From NCBI RefSeq assembly GCF_018223345.1, contig NZ_CP073587.1, forward strand, positions 2,205,001 through 2,269,000: a stretch of DNA of 64,000 bases, given 5' to 3'. Position numbers and translations under genes: made by a program. This stretch comes from Shewanella yunxiaonensis. GTDB taxonomy: Bacteria > Pseudomonadota > Gammaproteobacteria > Enterobacterales > Shewanellaceae. Positions within the stretch are counted from its first letter, which is position 1; every line of letters starts with the position of its first letter. Under the pieces are notes generated by a model, which ran no database searches, was not told where the DNA came from, and saw only the letters and a program-made list of their open reading frames with translations. Shown here in pieces: positions 37,847-47,650 of this stretch.

Positions 37847-39468
37847 AACTACGCATTTCTTTTTGGCTGCTGCTGGCGGTGCTATTGCCGCTGAAAGCTA
37901 TGGCACTGACAGAACTGCAGGCGTCAGTCGACAAAAACCCGGTGACCCAAGGGGAATATATCGCATTAACGGTCACCGCTGATGATGATCTGGAAAGTCA
38001 GGCGTTAGATACGTCCGCGTTGCTCAAGAACTTTATCGTCGGGCGCACCAGCGTGGGTCGCAGCACGCAAATCATCAATTTTGATACCCGCAAGGAAACA
38101 CGCTGGCAAATCCTGATTTCGCCCAAGCAGCTAGGACAAGTGACCATCCCAGCGTTTGAAATCAACGGCGTTAAATCCAACCCTATTGCATTGCAGGTAG
38201 TTGATTCGGCCAGTCAGCCACAACAGATGCAAAACCTGTTTCTGCGCACCAGTGTCTCTAGTGACGAAGCCTATGTGGGACAATTAATCACTTACAAAGT
38301 GAAGTTGTATCTGGCAGTGGATCTGCAACGTGGAGTGTTATCCGCCCCCAATCTCGACGGTGCTCAAGTGAAGCAAGTCGGCGATGACAAAGACAGTACC
38401 GATATTGTTAATGGCAGACGTTATCGAGTCATCGAACGCACCTACAGTATCGTTGCCGATAATCCTGGCAAATTAATGATTAGCGGCGTGAATTTCTCAG
38501 GCGATGTTCTGGTGAATGGTGCTGGTGGCGGTATGTTTTCATTTCAGGAAAGTCGGCCGGTGCAGGCACAGGGAGACAGCACGGTTGTCACCATCAAACC
38601 GGTGCCGCAAAGTTATGTCGGTGACTGGTTGGTTGCTGATGTTGTCGCCCTGCAGGAAGACTGGAAAGACGGGCAAACTTATGAAGCCGGACAGCCAATT
38701 ACGCGCAACATCAGTTTATATGCTTCCAATGCCGATGAAACCAGCCTGCCGGATTTGAATATTCCGTTACCACCGGGCATGCGCAGCTATCCCGATAAAG
38801 CCGTTAAAAAGACTATCGCCCGCGATGGTCAAACAGTGGCAAAGCTGACGCAAACCGTGGCGATCGTCCCGAGCAAAGCCGGTGACTTTACCCTACCGGA
38901 AGTGAAAGTGGCCTGGTGGAATCCGCATCTTAATAAAGAAGAGTACGCCACGCTGCCCGCACGACAGATTAAGGTAAAGCCTGCCAGCAATACCCCGACC
39001 CCCGATCTCACAATGCCGACACCGACTACCACGACAAGTGCAGGATACTGGCCTGCCGCCACCGCCATATTGGCCGTGCTGTGGTTGATGACACTGGGAT
39101 TGTGGTTAAGCGCCCGTCGTAAAGCGCCGATTAAGGTTGTAGACCGGATAATGGCGACTGCCACGACACCCACTGCGCCGGCAAATTTGCAAAGTGCCAT
39201 CGACAAAGATGATGCAGCAGAGGTCCTCAATGCGTTGTTGCATGAAGTCTCAAGCATTAAAGGGCAAAATATTAGCCTGGGACAGCTGACACAGCTCTCT
39301 GCACCACTCGCGGCAATTGCCAGCAAAATCCAGGCCGCACATTATAGTCGCACGCCTAAGGAAACCGCTCCGCTGTATCAGGAATTACAAGGGGCGCTCG
39401 CGCAATTTCGCAGTGACGAATTGCAGAAAAAACAGCAAAAATCGCCACTGTCATCACTTAATCCTTAA
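37840..39468 (+). CDS. BatD-type protein (oxygen-tolerance family)
   Basis: A 542-residue exported membrane protein: a signal peptide (about 1-22, ending LKAMA), beta-rich immunoglobulin-like segments such as VTQGEYIALTVTAD and IVADNPGKLMISGVNFSGD, a single C-terminal membrane helix (about 400-422) and a cytoplasmic helical tail. This is the BatD layout. The GTG start lies inside the end of the upstream gene, 9 nt after AGGAA; no other start fits. It is the last gene of the operon and is followed by a strong terminator. Confidence 0.9.
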
Positions 39469-39485
39469 TGGATGTCCCAACCATC

Positions 39486-39510
39486 GGGAGCCTCACGGCT
39501 CCTTTTTTTT
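39486..39510 (+). terminator. Intrinsic terminator of the MoxR/Bat operon
   Basis: A 6-bp stem GGAGCC/GGCTCC (loop TCAC) followed directly by eight T, 18 nt after the last stop. Confidence 0.93.
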
Positions 39511-39570
39511 AAAAAAAACAAATCTAAATCATTGGGTTGTCGTTTTGTGAAAATTAACTGAAACAACAAT

Positions 39571-39592
39571 ATTGTGAGCAATTTCAAATATC
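39571..39592 (+). promoter_or_regulatory. Candidate CRP site upstream of putP
   Basis: TGTGA-GCAATT-TCAAA at 39573-39588 matches TGTGA-N6-TCACA with one mismatch in the second half. A possible extended -10 (TGCTACGAT, hexamer at 39596-39601) lies so close that the site would overlap the promoter, a placement more typical of repression than of activation. The match is moderate. Confidence 0.35.
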
Positions 39593-39645
39593 TGCTACGA
39601 TTGGCCGTCGAACAATAACATCCGAATAACAAGCAGTTAAATCTA

Positions 39646-41097
39646 ATGCAAATTGAAACACCTATCGCAGTCACGTTTGTCGCTTATCTCGTCGCAATGT
39701 TGGCAATTGGATACTGGGCCTACCGCGCCACAGATTCTCTTGATGATTACATCCTTGGTGGCCGCAAAATGGGGCCGGCAGTCACGGCACTTAGTGTTGG
39801 TGCCTCTGATATGTCCGGCTGGCTGTTACTCGGCCTCCCCGGGGCGGTTTACCTCGGCGGCATGGGCGAAGCCTGGATTGGTATTGGGTTGTTGTTTGGC
39901 GCTTGGTTAAACTGGTTATTTGTGGCCAAACGCCTGCGGGTCTACACCCAGATGGCTGACAACGCACTCACTTTGCCAGACTTTTTTGAAAAACGCTTTG
40001 CTGACAAATCTGGCATCTTGAAACTCGTCTCCGCACTTACCATTTTGGTGTTTTTCACTTTTTACGCCTCCTCTGGCATGGTAGGCGGCGCCATTTTGTT
40101 CGAAAAAGTGTTTGGAATGGATTACACGGTGGCATTGGTTGTCGGCTCAGTAGTGATTGTGGCATATACCTTTGTTGGTGGCTTTTTTGCGGTGAGCTGG
40201 ACCGATTTTTTTCAGGGTTGCCTGATGTTGCTGGCACTGTTAATCGTTCCGGTCAGTATGTTCACTCATCCCGAAAGCCATAAAAGTTTGGGGTCATTGG
40301 ATCCCGCCCTATTATCGCTGTTTAATGACAAACTGACGCTGATCAGCTTACTGTCAGCGTTAGCCTGGGGCTTAGGTTATTTCGGTCAACCGCATATATT
40401 GTGTCGGTTTATGGCGATTCGCAGTACACAAGATTTACCAGTCTCTCGCCGCATTGCCATGAGTTGGATGTTACTATCGCTGCTGGGAGCCTTGGCAACA
40501 GGCATCGCCGGGATGTTGTATTTTGCCGACAAACCGCTGGATAACCCCGAGACAGTCTTTATTCACCTGACACAAATTGCGTTCAATCCCTGGATTGGCG
40601 GCATTCTTATTGCGGCAATTTTATCAGCCATCATGTCGACCATCGATTCTCAGCTGCTGGTGTGCTCCAGCGTGGTGACTGAAGATTTCTACCGTCGCTG
40701 GCTGCGACCTAATGCCTCTAACGGTGAGTTGATGCTGGTGGGCCGCTTAGCCGTGCTAAGTATCGCAGTATTAGCCGGGGTCATTGCGCTGAATCCCAAA
40801 AGTAGCGTACTGGGTTTAGTGAGTTATGCCTGGGCCGGCTTTGGTGCGGCATTTGGTCCCGTCGTTTTGCTGTCGCTGTTCTGGCATGGCTATAGTCGTC
40901 AAGGTGCCATTGCCAGCATTGTGGTGGGTGCGGTCACCGTGGTGCTGTGGAAACTGGCCCAAGGCGGGATCTTTTCCTTGTATGAATTGTTGCCAGGCTT
41001 TGTGTTTGCCACACTGGCGGGGATTGTTGTGAGTTTGCTGTTTCCTCCACCAGCCGATACCGTACAGCAGTACCGAACTGTTAAACAGTCATTGTGA
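39646..41097 (+). CDS. putP: Sodium/proline symporter
   Basis: A 483-residue sodium:solute symporter with about 13 membrane segments. The segment SGWLLLGLPGAVYLGGMGEAW, read in two halves, and NALTLPDFFEKRFADKSG closely follow PutP, as does DSLDDYILGGRKMGP near the N-terminus. It takes up proline with sodium across the inner membrane. It is monocistronic between two terminators. A related substrate cannot be ruled out without a phylogeny, and no putA is in the window. Confidence 0.9.
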   Translation: MQIETPIAVTFVAYLVAMLAIGYWAYRATDSLDDYILGGRKMGPAVTALSVGASDMSGWLLLGLPGAVYLGGMGEAWIGIGLLFGAWLNWLFVAKRLRVYTQMADNALTLPDFFEKRFADKSGILKLVSALTILVFFTFYASSGMVGGAILFEKVFGMDYTVALVVGSVVIVAYTFVGGFFAVSWTDFFQGCLMLLALLIVPVSMFTHPESHKSLGSLDPALLSLFNDKLTLISLLSALAWGLGYFGQPHILCRFMAIRSTQDLPVSRRIAMSWMLLSLLGALATGIAGMLYFADKPLDNPETVFIHLTQIAFNPWIGGILIAAILSAIMSTIDSQLLVCSSVVTEDFYRRWLRPNASNGELMLVGRLAVLSIAVLAGVIALNPKSSVLGLVSYAWAGFGAAFGPVVLLSLFWHGYSRQGAIASIVVGAVTVVLWKLAQGGIFSLYELLPGFVFATLAGIVVSLLFPPPADTVQQYRTVKQSL

Positions 41098-41201
41098 GCA
41101 CGAGCCCAAAGGCTGACCTGAGGTAAGCTGATTTGATAGCGGGCTGAAGCATTGCCATCACATCCAGCACTTAAACTATCTAGTTTTCCAATTTGCATCG
41201 T

Positions 41202-41230
41202 AAAGCGGGTGAACATTTTCCCCGCTTTTT
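41202..41230 (+). terminator. Intrinsic terminator after putP
   Basis: Stem AAAGCGGG/CCCGCTTT with an 11-nt loop followed by TTTTT overlapping the stem end, about 105 nt after the putP stop. Confidence 0.8.
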
Positions 41231-41307
41231 GCTATCTTAATTAAGCACTTCAGCGTGATTAACGCTCGTTAAGCATACATTTCTTTCCGTACACAAGGAG
41301 TCCCGGA

Positions 41308-42021
41308 ATGAATAAACACACCGCCCTCGCCACCGTGCTTTTAGGCGCATTCATCTGCAGCGGATTATATTTGCTCGGCACCAGTATCGGTAACAGCCTG
41401 TTAGCCATGAAAGCCATGGATCGCGTCGTTACCGTGAAAGGATTAGCCGAACAGGAAGTAAAGGCCAATATTGCGATCTGGCCAATCACTTTTAATGACG
41501 TCGATAACAATCTGAATAATCTCTATGACTCAGTTCAGAAGAAAACGGAGCGAGTCAGGCAATTTTTGTTAGCTCAGGGATTCAGTGGCAATGAAATCAG
41601 CGTTTCTCAGCCGTCTATTGAAGATCGACAAGCGCAGGGCTACGCCGATCCCAATGTAAAATTTCGCTATAACGCCAAAGTAACCGTATCGATTTATACC
41701 CAGCAGATAGAGAAAGTCTTAGACAGCAGGAAAAAACTGCTGGAACTGGCGAAGGATGATATCGCGGTGGCACAAAATTATGGTAACGGCACTGAATTCA
41801 TCTATACCGAACTCAACAGCATCAAGCCACAAATGGTGCAGCAGGCAACCGAAAACGCACGAGAGGTGGCAGAGAAATTCGCCCGTGACTCTCAATCATC
41901 ACTCGGGAAAATTAAGAATGCCAGCCAGGGGACCTTTTCAATCAGTGATCGGGATAGCAATACGCCATACATTAAGAAGGTTAGAGTGGTGTCTACCCTC
42001 ACCTACTATCTGAAAGACTAA
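41308..42021 (+). CDS. SIMPL domain-containing protein (DUF541)
   Basis: A 237-residue protein with one N-terminal hydrophobic segment (about 7-30) that can act as signal anchor, followed by a SIMPL/DUF541 domain: VVTVKGLAEQEVKANIAIWP, then RVRQFLLAQGFSGNEISVSQ and the closing KKVRVVSTLTYYL. Relatives include E. coli YggE and several periplasmic or envelope proteins of unclear role. A CAAGGAG lies upstream of the ATG. It is monocistronic between terminators. Confidence 0.85.
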   Translation: MNKHTALATVLLGAFICSGLYLLGTSIGNSLLAMKAMDRVVTVKGLAEQEVKANIAIWPITFNDVDNNLNNLYDSVQKKTERVRQFLLAQGFSGNEISVSQPSIEDRQAQGYADPNVKFRYNAKVTVSIYTQQIEKVLDSRKKLLELAKDDIAVAQNYGNGTEFIYTELNSIKPQMVQQATENAREVAEKFARDSQSSLGKIKNASQGTFSISDRDSNTPYIKKVRVVSTLTYYLKD

Positions 42022-42031
42022 GTGAGGGTAG

Positions 42032-42053
42032 CGCAATCATGATTGCGTTTTTT
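42032..42053 (+). terminator. Intrinsic terminator after the SIMPL gene
   Basis: A perfect palindrome CGCAATCATGATTGCG (42032-42047) followed by TTTTTT. Confidence 0.9.
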
Positions 42054-42166
42054 CGTTTCTAATTCAGGGTTTACTTAATTTTTTATTTTTTCGCGTACGC
42101 TGTTGCGTATTGAGTTACCATCCATTAGAATTTTCTCATAAATGTGATGCCGTGAGATAAATACCT

Positions 42167-43198
42167 ATGCGAGGACTGTTGTTGACCACCATGATGGTGG
42201 GGTTCGGATTAGCTGTCAGCCCTGCGGTGAACGCCGCAAACAGTGATGTGGCAACGCTGACTGTCGTCTCTCAGAAAGCCCCACATATGCTGGTGTTGGA
42301 CGGTACACTGGAAGCTGTAAAGTCCGCTACCGTTTCCGCCCAGACCAGCGGCCGGATTGTAAAGCTTAATTTCGACGTGAATGATCTCGTCCCGGCTGGT
42401 GCGCCGTTATTAGAGATCACCAGTAAGGAACAAGGGGCGGAGCTGGCTGCAGCCGAGGCTGACTACGCCAAAGCACAAGCACTCAACGTTGAAGCGCAAA
42501 AGACTTTGGCGCGTTATGAAAAATTGTTCCCACAAGGAGCAATTTCTAAAGGAACCATGGATCAGGCTATCGCCAATGCCAAGTCCACCAAGCAAGCCGC
42601 CAGTGCGGCCAGTGCGCAGGTGACCAAAGCCCGTGAGTCATTGAAATATACTGTGGTATCTGCACCTTATGCTGGCGTGGTGACTCAACGCCATGTTGAA
42701 GTCGGTGAAACTGTCAGCCCCGGTCAGGCACTCCTTTCCGGATATGCGACTGACAAGATGCGCGCCGTAATTCAAGTGCCTCAACGTTATCGTGGAGCCT
42801 TGATTAAAGCCGGAGCGGTGAAAGTGACCTTAGCAGATGGTCGAGAATTCGATGTTACCAACCCGGTGATTTTCGGTTTTACCGACACCCAATCGCATGC
42901 CTATAAAGTTCGCTTACCTTTACCTGATGATACCCCAGCCCTATTGCCTGGAAGCTGGATTAAAGCCCGGTTCCAAGTCGATGAGCGAGAAATTACCCTC
43001 ATTCCACAAACTGCCCTTTACAGCGTTAACGAGCTGTCTGGCGTCTATCTCAAGCAAGGCGACAAGTTTGTACTGCAGCAAGTACGCTTAGGCGAAACTC
43101 GCGGTAATGATGTGGAAGTGCTGGCAGGATTGCAGGCTGGCGACGTGATTGCTACCAATGCCTATCAGGTGTTGCTCACCCATCCTGTACAGCAGTAA
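42167..43198 (+). CDS. RND efflux periplasmic adaptor (HlyD/MFP family)
   Basis: A 343-residue periplasmic protein with a cleavable-type signal peptide (about 1-24, ending AVNA). It has the biotinyl-lipoyl-like halves (SGRIVKLNFDVNDLVPAGAPLLEI and TVVSAPYAGVVTQRHVEVGE), an alpha-hairpin between them (about 95-155) and a beta-barrel/membrane-proximal C-terminal part. It links the inner-membrane pump to an outer-membrane channel, which is not encoded here. The pump gene follows after 15 nt. No lipobox Cys is seen, so it is probably not a lipoprotein. Confidence 0.9.
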   Translation: MRGLLLTTMMVGFGLAVSPAVNAANSDVATLTVVSQKAPHMLVLDGTLEAVKSATVSAQTSGRIVKLNFDVNDLVPAGAPLLEITSKEQGAELAAAEADYAKAQALNVEAQKTLARYEKLFPQGAISKGTMDQAIANAKSTKQAASAASAQVTKARESLKYTVVSAPYAGVVTQRHVEVGETVSPGQALLSGYATDKMRAVIQVPQRYRGALIKAGAVKVTLADGREFDVTNPVIFGFTDTQSHAYKVRLPLPDDTPALLPGSWIKARFQVDEREITLIPQTALYSVNELSGVYLKQGDKFVLQQVRLGETRGNDVEVLAGLQAGDVIATNAYQVLLTHPVQQ

Positions 43199-43213
43199 GC
43201 GGGAGTTAAGGCT

Positions 43214-46200
43214 ATGAGTAAAACTACAGGAACAGGCATTTCTGGCCGGGTTGCGGCCAAGTTCCAGAACAGTGCAATTACGCCTTTGCTGGCGCTGCTT
43301 GGCCTACTGATGGGGGTGTTTGCCATCATAGTGACACCGAAAGAGGAAGAGCCGCAGATTGATGTGACGTTTGCGGATGTTTATATCCCCTTCCCCGGTG
43401 CCAAGCCTTCTGAAGTTGAACAACTGGTAACCCTGCCTGCCGAAGAAGTGATTTCACAGATCAAGGGCATTGACACTCTGTATTCATTTTCCCGCCCTGA
43501 TGGCGCACTGATCATCGTCATTTTCAAAGTTGGCGTGCCACGCAATGACGCCATCGTTAAGCTGTATAACCAGATCTATTCGAATCTGGACAAGTTGCCA
43601 ACTGCAGCCGGTGTGGGTCAGCCACAAATTAAGCCCATGGGCATTGATGATGTCCCCATCGTAAGCCTGACGCTGTGGTCGGAAGATCCAAAGATTTCTG
43701 CAGAGCAACTGACCCATGTGGCACACGGGATGGAAACCGAGCTGAAACGTATTCCCGGTACTCGTGAAGTAACCACAGTGGCGCCGCATGATTTGGTGCT
43801 GAATGTGCGTATCGACCCACAGCGGATGAATTACTATGGGGTCAGCTACGATAAGATCCGTACCGCGCTGTCGGCCAATAACTCAGTTTCCATGCCAGTA
43901 TCGCTGGTACAGGGCAATCAGGAAATCAAGGTGCAAGCGGGTCAGTTCCTGCAATCGGTCGATGATGTTAAGCAGTTAGTCGTCGCCGTCAATACTGACG
44001 CCAACGGCCATGCTGCACCGGTCTTTTTGTCAGACTTGGCTGATATCAGTCTTAAAGCAGACATCCCCACCGCCAGTGCCTGGCACTACAACACCCAACG
44101 TGATGGCAACAAGTTGCAAGCAGGAATATTCCCAGCGGTGACGATTTCCATTGGGAAAAAACCTGGCGAAAACGCAGTGGATGTAGCCAATGAAGTGCTG
44201 GCTAAAGTTGCGCAAACACGCAATGTGCTCATCCCCGAAAAAGTGAATATCACGGTTTCGCGCAACTATGGTGTGACGGCAGCGGAAAAATCCAACACCC
44301 TCATTTTCAAACTGATTTTTGCAACTACCGCTGTAGTTATCTTGGTATTGTTCACCATGGGCATGCGCGAAGCCCTAGTGGTGGGTGTGGCGATTGGTAT
44401 TACCTTGGCCATTACCCTGTTTGCCTCTTGGGCATACGGCTTCACGCTCAATAGGGTGTCGCTGTTCGCGTTAATTTTCTCCATCGGCATCTTAGTGGAT
44501 GACGCCATTGTGGTGGTGGAAAATATCCACCGCCATATGTCGATGGGTAAACGTTCCTTTGCAGAACTCATTCCGTTAGCCGTGGATGAAGTCGGTGGAC
44601 CGACCATTCTGGCGACATTCACCGTTATTGCCGCACTACTGCCTATGGCATTTGTGTCTGGATTAATGGGCCCATATATGAGTCCAATCCCGATTAATGC
44701 CAGCATGGGGATGTTGATCTCCTTGTGTGTCGCCTTTGTTGTCACCCCTTGGCTTAGCCGTCACCTGTTAAAGGCGCATAAGGCAGATGACGCATCCCAT
44801 AATCCGGATTCAGTGAATCCGAAAATGCTCAGCATCTTCACCCGTTTGATTAAACCCTTCCTTGACAGCCGTAAGGCGCGTTTAGGTTTGGCGGGGGGCG
44901 TAGCAGCACTGATTTTGATGGCAGTTGCATTGCCAGTAGCGCAATTAGTGGTGCTCAAGATGCTGCCATTTGATAACAAGTCTGAGTTTCAGGTGATTGT
45001 GGATATGCCGGAAGGCACACCTGTGGAACAGACCGAAAAAGTGCTAAAAGCATTATCGGGTTATCTGGCAACGGTGCCAGAAGTGCGCAATATGCAACTG
45101 TATGCGGGGACTCATGCGCCTATCAACTTTAACGGATTAGTACGTCATTATTTCCAACGCAGTACCCAGGAAGCGGGAGATATTCAGGTAAACCTGACTG
45201 ATAAGCATCATCGCCATCGTGATAGTCATAACATCGCCTTGGCGGTGCGAGGACCGCTGCAGAAAATTGGCGATAAATATCAAGCGAATGTCAAAGTCGT
45301 GGAAGTGCCTCCAGGTCCACCCGTATGGTCACCGATTGTGGCCGAAGTTTATGGACCGAGCGAATCCATTCGGGAGCAGGCTGCCCATGAGTTAATGGAT
45401 CTGTTCCACAAAACGAAAGACGTGGTGGACATTGATATTTACCTACCGGCAATGCAGCAGAAATGGCAGGTCAGTATCGACCGTAGCAAAGCCAGTCTGT
45501 TGGGGGTGCCTTATGCCAATATCGTTGACTTAGTGGCAACCTCTGTCGGTGGCACTGACGTCAATATCCTGCACAAGAACATGCAGAAATCTCCAGTACC
45601 CATCCGTTTGGAGCTGAACGAAGCCGACAAACCGGATCTGACCCAGCTGTTATCAATGAAACTTGATAGCCAATTCGGGGGTACCGTGCCATTGTCAGAA
45701 CTGGTAACCGTTCATAAAGGCAGCATTGACATGCCAATCATCCACAAAAACATGATCCCAATGATCATGGTAGTGGCAGATATGGCGGGGCCATTGGATA
45801 GCCCGCTGTACGGTATGTTTGAAATGGCATCGAAGATTGACAGTCCCAACGGTTTGGGTTTTGACCAGTATTACATCCACCAACCCGATGGTTTGAATGC
45901 CGTGAGCGTGAAGTGGGATGGAGAATGGAAGATCACCTACGAAACCTTCCGTGACATGGGCATTGCCTATGCTGTCGGAATGATCGCCATCTACTTGTTG
46001 GTAGTGGCCCACTTCCGTTCCTATCTGGTACCGCTGATCATTATGGCTCCTATCCCATTAACCATTATCGGGGTAATGCCAGGACATGCGCTTCTAGGGG
46101 CTCAGTTCACCGCCACTTCGATGATCGGTATGATCGCCCTCGCCGGAATTATTGTGCGTAACTCGATATTGTTAGTGGACTTTATTAATCTAGAGACGGC

Positions 46201-46465
46201 CGCAGGCAGACCGTTTGAAGAAGCGGTGATCCATTCTGGTGCGGTGAGGGCAAAACCCATTATTCTGACGGCACTCGCCGCGATGATCGGTGCCACCTTT
46301 ATTCTGGATGACCCGATATTTAACGGCCTGGCCATCAGTCTGATTTTCGGTATTTTTATCTCCACCCTGCTAACGCTGGTGGTCATCCCAGTACTGTACT
46401 ACGCTGCCATGCGTAATCGTATTGGTCATTTAATCCAAATGGCCGAAGAAGCCAAAGGAGCTTAA
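43214..46465 (+). CDS. RND efflux transporter permease subunit
   Basis: A 1083-residue inner-membrane pump of the AcrB/HAE-like RND superfamily with 12 predicted helices and two large periplasmic loops. The N-terminal segment TPKEEEPQIDVTFADV is characteristic of a distinct branch, and the proton-relay aspartates lie in SIGILVDDAIVVVENIHRHM. The periplasmic part includes VEVPPGPPVWSPIVAEVYG. Substrates are unknown. It is followed 1 nt later by a DUF2892 gene and then a rhodanese gene, so the operon may deal with sulfur- or metal-related stress, which is an inference. Confidence 0.92.
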   Translation: MSKTTGTGISGRVAAKFQNSAITPLLALLGLLMGVFAIIVTPKEEEPQIDVTFADVYIPFPGAKPSEVEQLVTLPAEEVISQIKGIDTLYSFSRPDGALIIVIFKVGVPRNDAIVKLYNQIYSNLDKLPTAAGVGQPQIKPMGIDDVPIVSLTLWSEDPKISAEQLTHVAHGMETELKRIPGTREVTTVAPHDLVLNVRIDPQRMNYYGVSYDKIRTALSANNSVSMPVSLVQGNQEIKVQAGQFLQSVDDVKQLVVAVNTDANGHAAPVFLSDLADISLKADIPTASAWHYNTQRDGNKLQAGIFPAVTISIGKKPGENAVDVANEVLAKVAQTRNVLIPEKVNITVSRNYGVTAAEKSNTLIFKLIFATTAVVILVLFTMGMREALVVGVAIGITLAITLFASWAYGFTLNRVSLFALIFSIGILVDDAIVVVENIHRHMSMGKRSFAELIPLAVDEVGGPTILATFTVIAALLPMAFVSGLMGPYMSPIPINASMGMLISLCVAFVVTPWLSRHLLKAHKADDASHNPDSVNPKMLSIFTRLIKPFLDSRKARLGLAGGVAALILMAVALPVAQLVVLKMLPFDNKSEFQVIVDMPEGTPVEQTEKVLKALSGYLATVPEVRNMQLYAGTHAPINFNGLVRHYFQRSTQEAGDIQVNLTDKHHRHRDSHNIALAVRGPLQKIGDKYQANVKVVEVPPGPPVWSPIVAEVYGPSESIREQAAHELMDLFHKTKDVVDIDIYLPAMQQKWQVSIDRSKASLLGVPYANIVDLVATSVGGTDVNILHKNMQKSPVPIRLELNEADKPDLTQLLSMKLDSQFGGTVPLSELVTVHKGSIDMPIIHKNMIPMIMVVADMAGPLDSPLYGMFEMASKIDSPNGLGFDQYYIHQPDGLNAVSVKWDGEWKITYETFRDMGIAYAVGMIAIYLLVVAHFRSYLVPLIIMAPIPLTIIGVMPGHALLGAQFTATSMIGMIALAGIIVRNSILLVDFINLETAAGRPFEEAVIHSGAVRAKPIILTALAAMIGATFILDDPIFNGLAISLIFGIFISTLLTLVVIPVLYYAAMRNRIGHLIQMAEEAKGA

Positions 46466-46466
46466 T

Positions 46467-46679
46467 ATGTCTGTAGAACGTGCCACGATGGCGTTTGCTG
46501 GGTTTATGGTGATGTTGTCACTATTGTTGACTGCCACCGTACACCATAATTTTTTCTGGTTGACCCTGTTCGTCGGTGCCAACCTGTTCCAGAGCGCTTT
46601 CACTCGCTTTTGCCCAGCTAGTATGCTGTTTCATAAGCTGGGATTGAAAACTGAGGCAGAAATTGCTCAGGGCAAATAA
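46467..46679 (+). CDS. DUF2892 (YgaP-like transmembrane) protein
   Basis: A 70-residue protein with two membrane helices (about 8-22 and 28-42) and the DUF2892 signature FVGANLFQSAFTRFCPASMLFHKLG by pattern. The same segment forms the membrane part of E. coli YgaP, where it is fused behind a rhodanese domain. Here it is a separate gene directly after the RND pump and 15 nt before a rhodanese gene. It should sit in the inner membrane. The ATG follows AGGAG. Confidence 0.88.
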   Translation: MSVERATMAFAGFMVMLSLLLTATVHHNFFWLTLFVGANLFQSAFTRFCPASMLFHKLGLKTEAEIAQGK

Positions 46680-46694
46680 TCGGAACCAGTTGTT

Positions 46695-47066
46695 ATGTTG
46701 AAAATTAGTTTATTGGTCGTCATTGCTGTGGTGTTGTTTGTCAGTATGCGGGCTTTTGGCCGCAGTAGTGAGCAAGATCCAGCGACAGCGTTCGCAAAAA
46801 TTGCTCAGGGCGCCACGGTCATTGATGTACGCACAGCGGAAGAGTTTGCTGCCGGACATCTGCCAGAGGCACACAACATTCCCTATGAGCAGATTATTGC
46901 TGGGGTAGAAAAGCTTAATATTGGCAAAGACCAGCCGGTCGTTGTGTATTGTCGTAGTGGTCATCGAGCAGGTATTGCCAAAACGGCGTTGGAAAAATCA
47001 GGGTATACCCAGATCTACAACGCTGGTGGTTTGCAAAAATTACAGGCATTTAAACAAAAAAATTAG
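46695..47066 (+). CDS. Membrane-anchored rhodanese-like protein
   Basis: A 123-residue protein: an N-terminal hydrophobic anchor or signal (about 2-18) and a single rhodanese domain with TVIDVRTAEEFAAGHLPEAH and the active-site loop CRSGHRA, Cys86 being the expected persulfide carrier. The orientation of the anchor suggests that the domain faces the periplasm. It is the last gene of the adaptor-pump-DUF2892 set. Sulfurtransferase activity is expected from the intact Cys; the partner is unknown. Confidence 0.88.
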   Translation: MLKISLLVVIAVVLFVSMRAFGRSSEQDPATAFAKIAQGATVIDVRTAEEFAAGHLPEAHNIPYEQIIAGVEKLNIGKDQPVVVYCRSGHRAGIAKTALEKSGYTQIYNAGGLQKLQAFKQKN

Positions 47067-47095
47067 GTTGGCTGGTCGCATTAGCTAACAGCGTT

Positions 47096-47160
47096 AAACC
47101 TCATACTGCAGAGGAACTCGTGCTAAACTAGCAACGTCTTCTTTCATCAGTATGAGGTTT
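47096..47160 (+). promoter_or_regulatory. 13-bp inverted repeat covering the VF530 ribosome-binding site
   Basis: AAACCTCATACTG (47096-47108) and CAGTATGAGGTTT (47148-47160) are perfect reverse complements with 39 nt between. The 39 nt contain a smaller stem, TGCTA-AAC-TAGCA. The right arm contains the GAGG that serves the TTG start at 47165 and runs into a T-rich stretch. It could be a terminator of the rhodanese operon, a translation-gating leader, or both. Confidence 0.7.
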
Positions 47161-47164
47161 TCTT

Positions 47165-47491
47165 TTGAGCACTTCCGCAGATAACAACGCTTCTAGCCAT
47201 AAAGATCCATTGCATGGCATCACGCTGGAAAACTTACTCAAAGCGTTGGTGTCGCAGTATGGCTTTGATGGGCTCGCCGCGCAGATCAACATTCGCTGTT
47301 TCAGTCATGACCCCAGTATTAAGTCCAGTTTGAAATTTTTGCGTAAAACCCCGTGGGCGCGCGCTAAAGTAGAACGGCTTTATCTGACCATGCAAGGGTT
47401 ACCGATCCCCGAGCATCTGAAGCACCCCGAGGCCAGCGCTGACAAAACCCCCACAACAAAACAGGTCAATCGCGATATTTGGGGCAAATAG
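47165..47491 (+). CDS. VF530 family DNA-binding protein (DUF2132)
   Basis: A 108-residue protein that follows the VF530 pattern closely: [51 protein letters not shown] (each read as shorter conserved blocks) and KVERLY. The family is described as a small DNA-binding fold with little functional data. The start is a TTG at 47165, about 8 nt after GAGG; no ATG lies near. The ribosome-binding site is part of a long inverted repeat. The C-terminal tail is variable and polar. Confidence 0.85.
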   Translation: MSTSADNNASSHKDPLHGITLENLLKALVSQYGFDGLAAQINIRCFSHDPSIKSSLKFLRKTPWARAKVERLYLTMQGLPIPEHLKHPEASADKTPTTKQVNRDIWGK

Positions 47492-47650
47492 TCTCACTGA
47501 ATCTTTTAAGGCAGCCAAAATCGTGATCTATCTGACACTCCATGGTAAAGAAAAGTCAGCTTTGCAGAGTCCCTATCAAGTTTGTGATTAAGTGGCCGTT
47601 GTCCAGGTAACCAGCACCTATTGTATTGATGACCCTAAGGGGACAATTAG

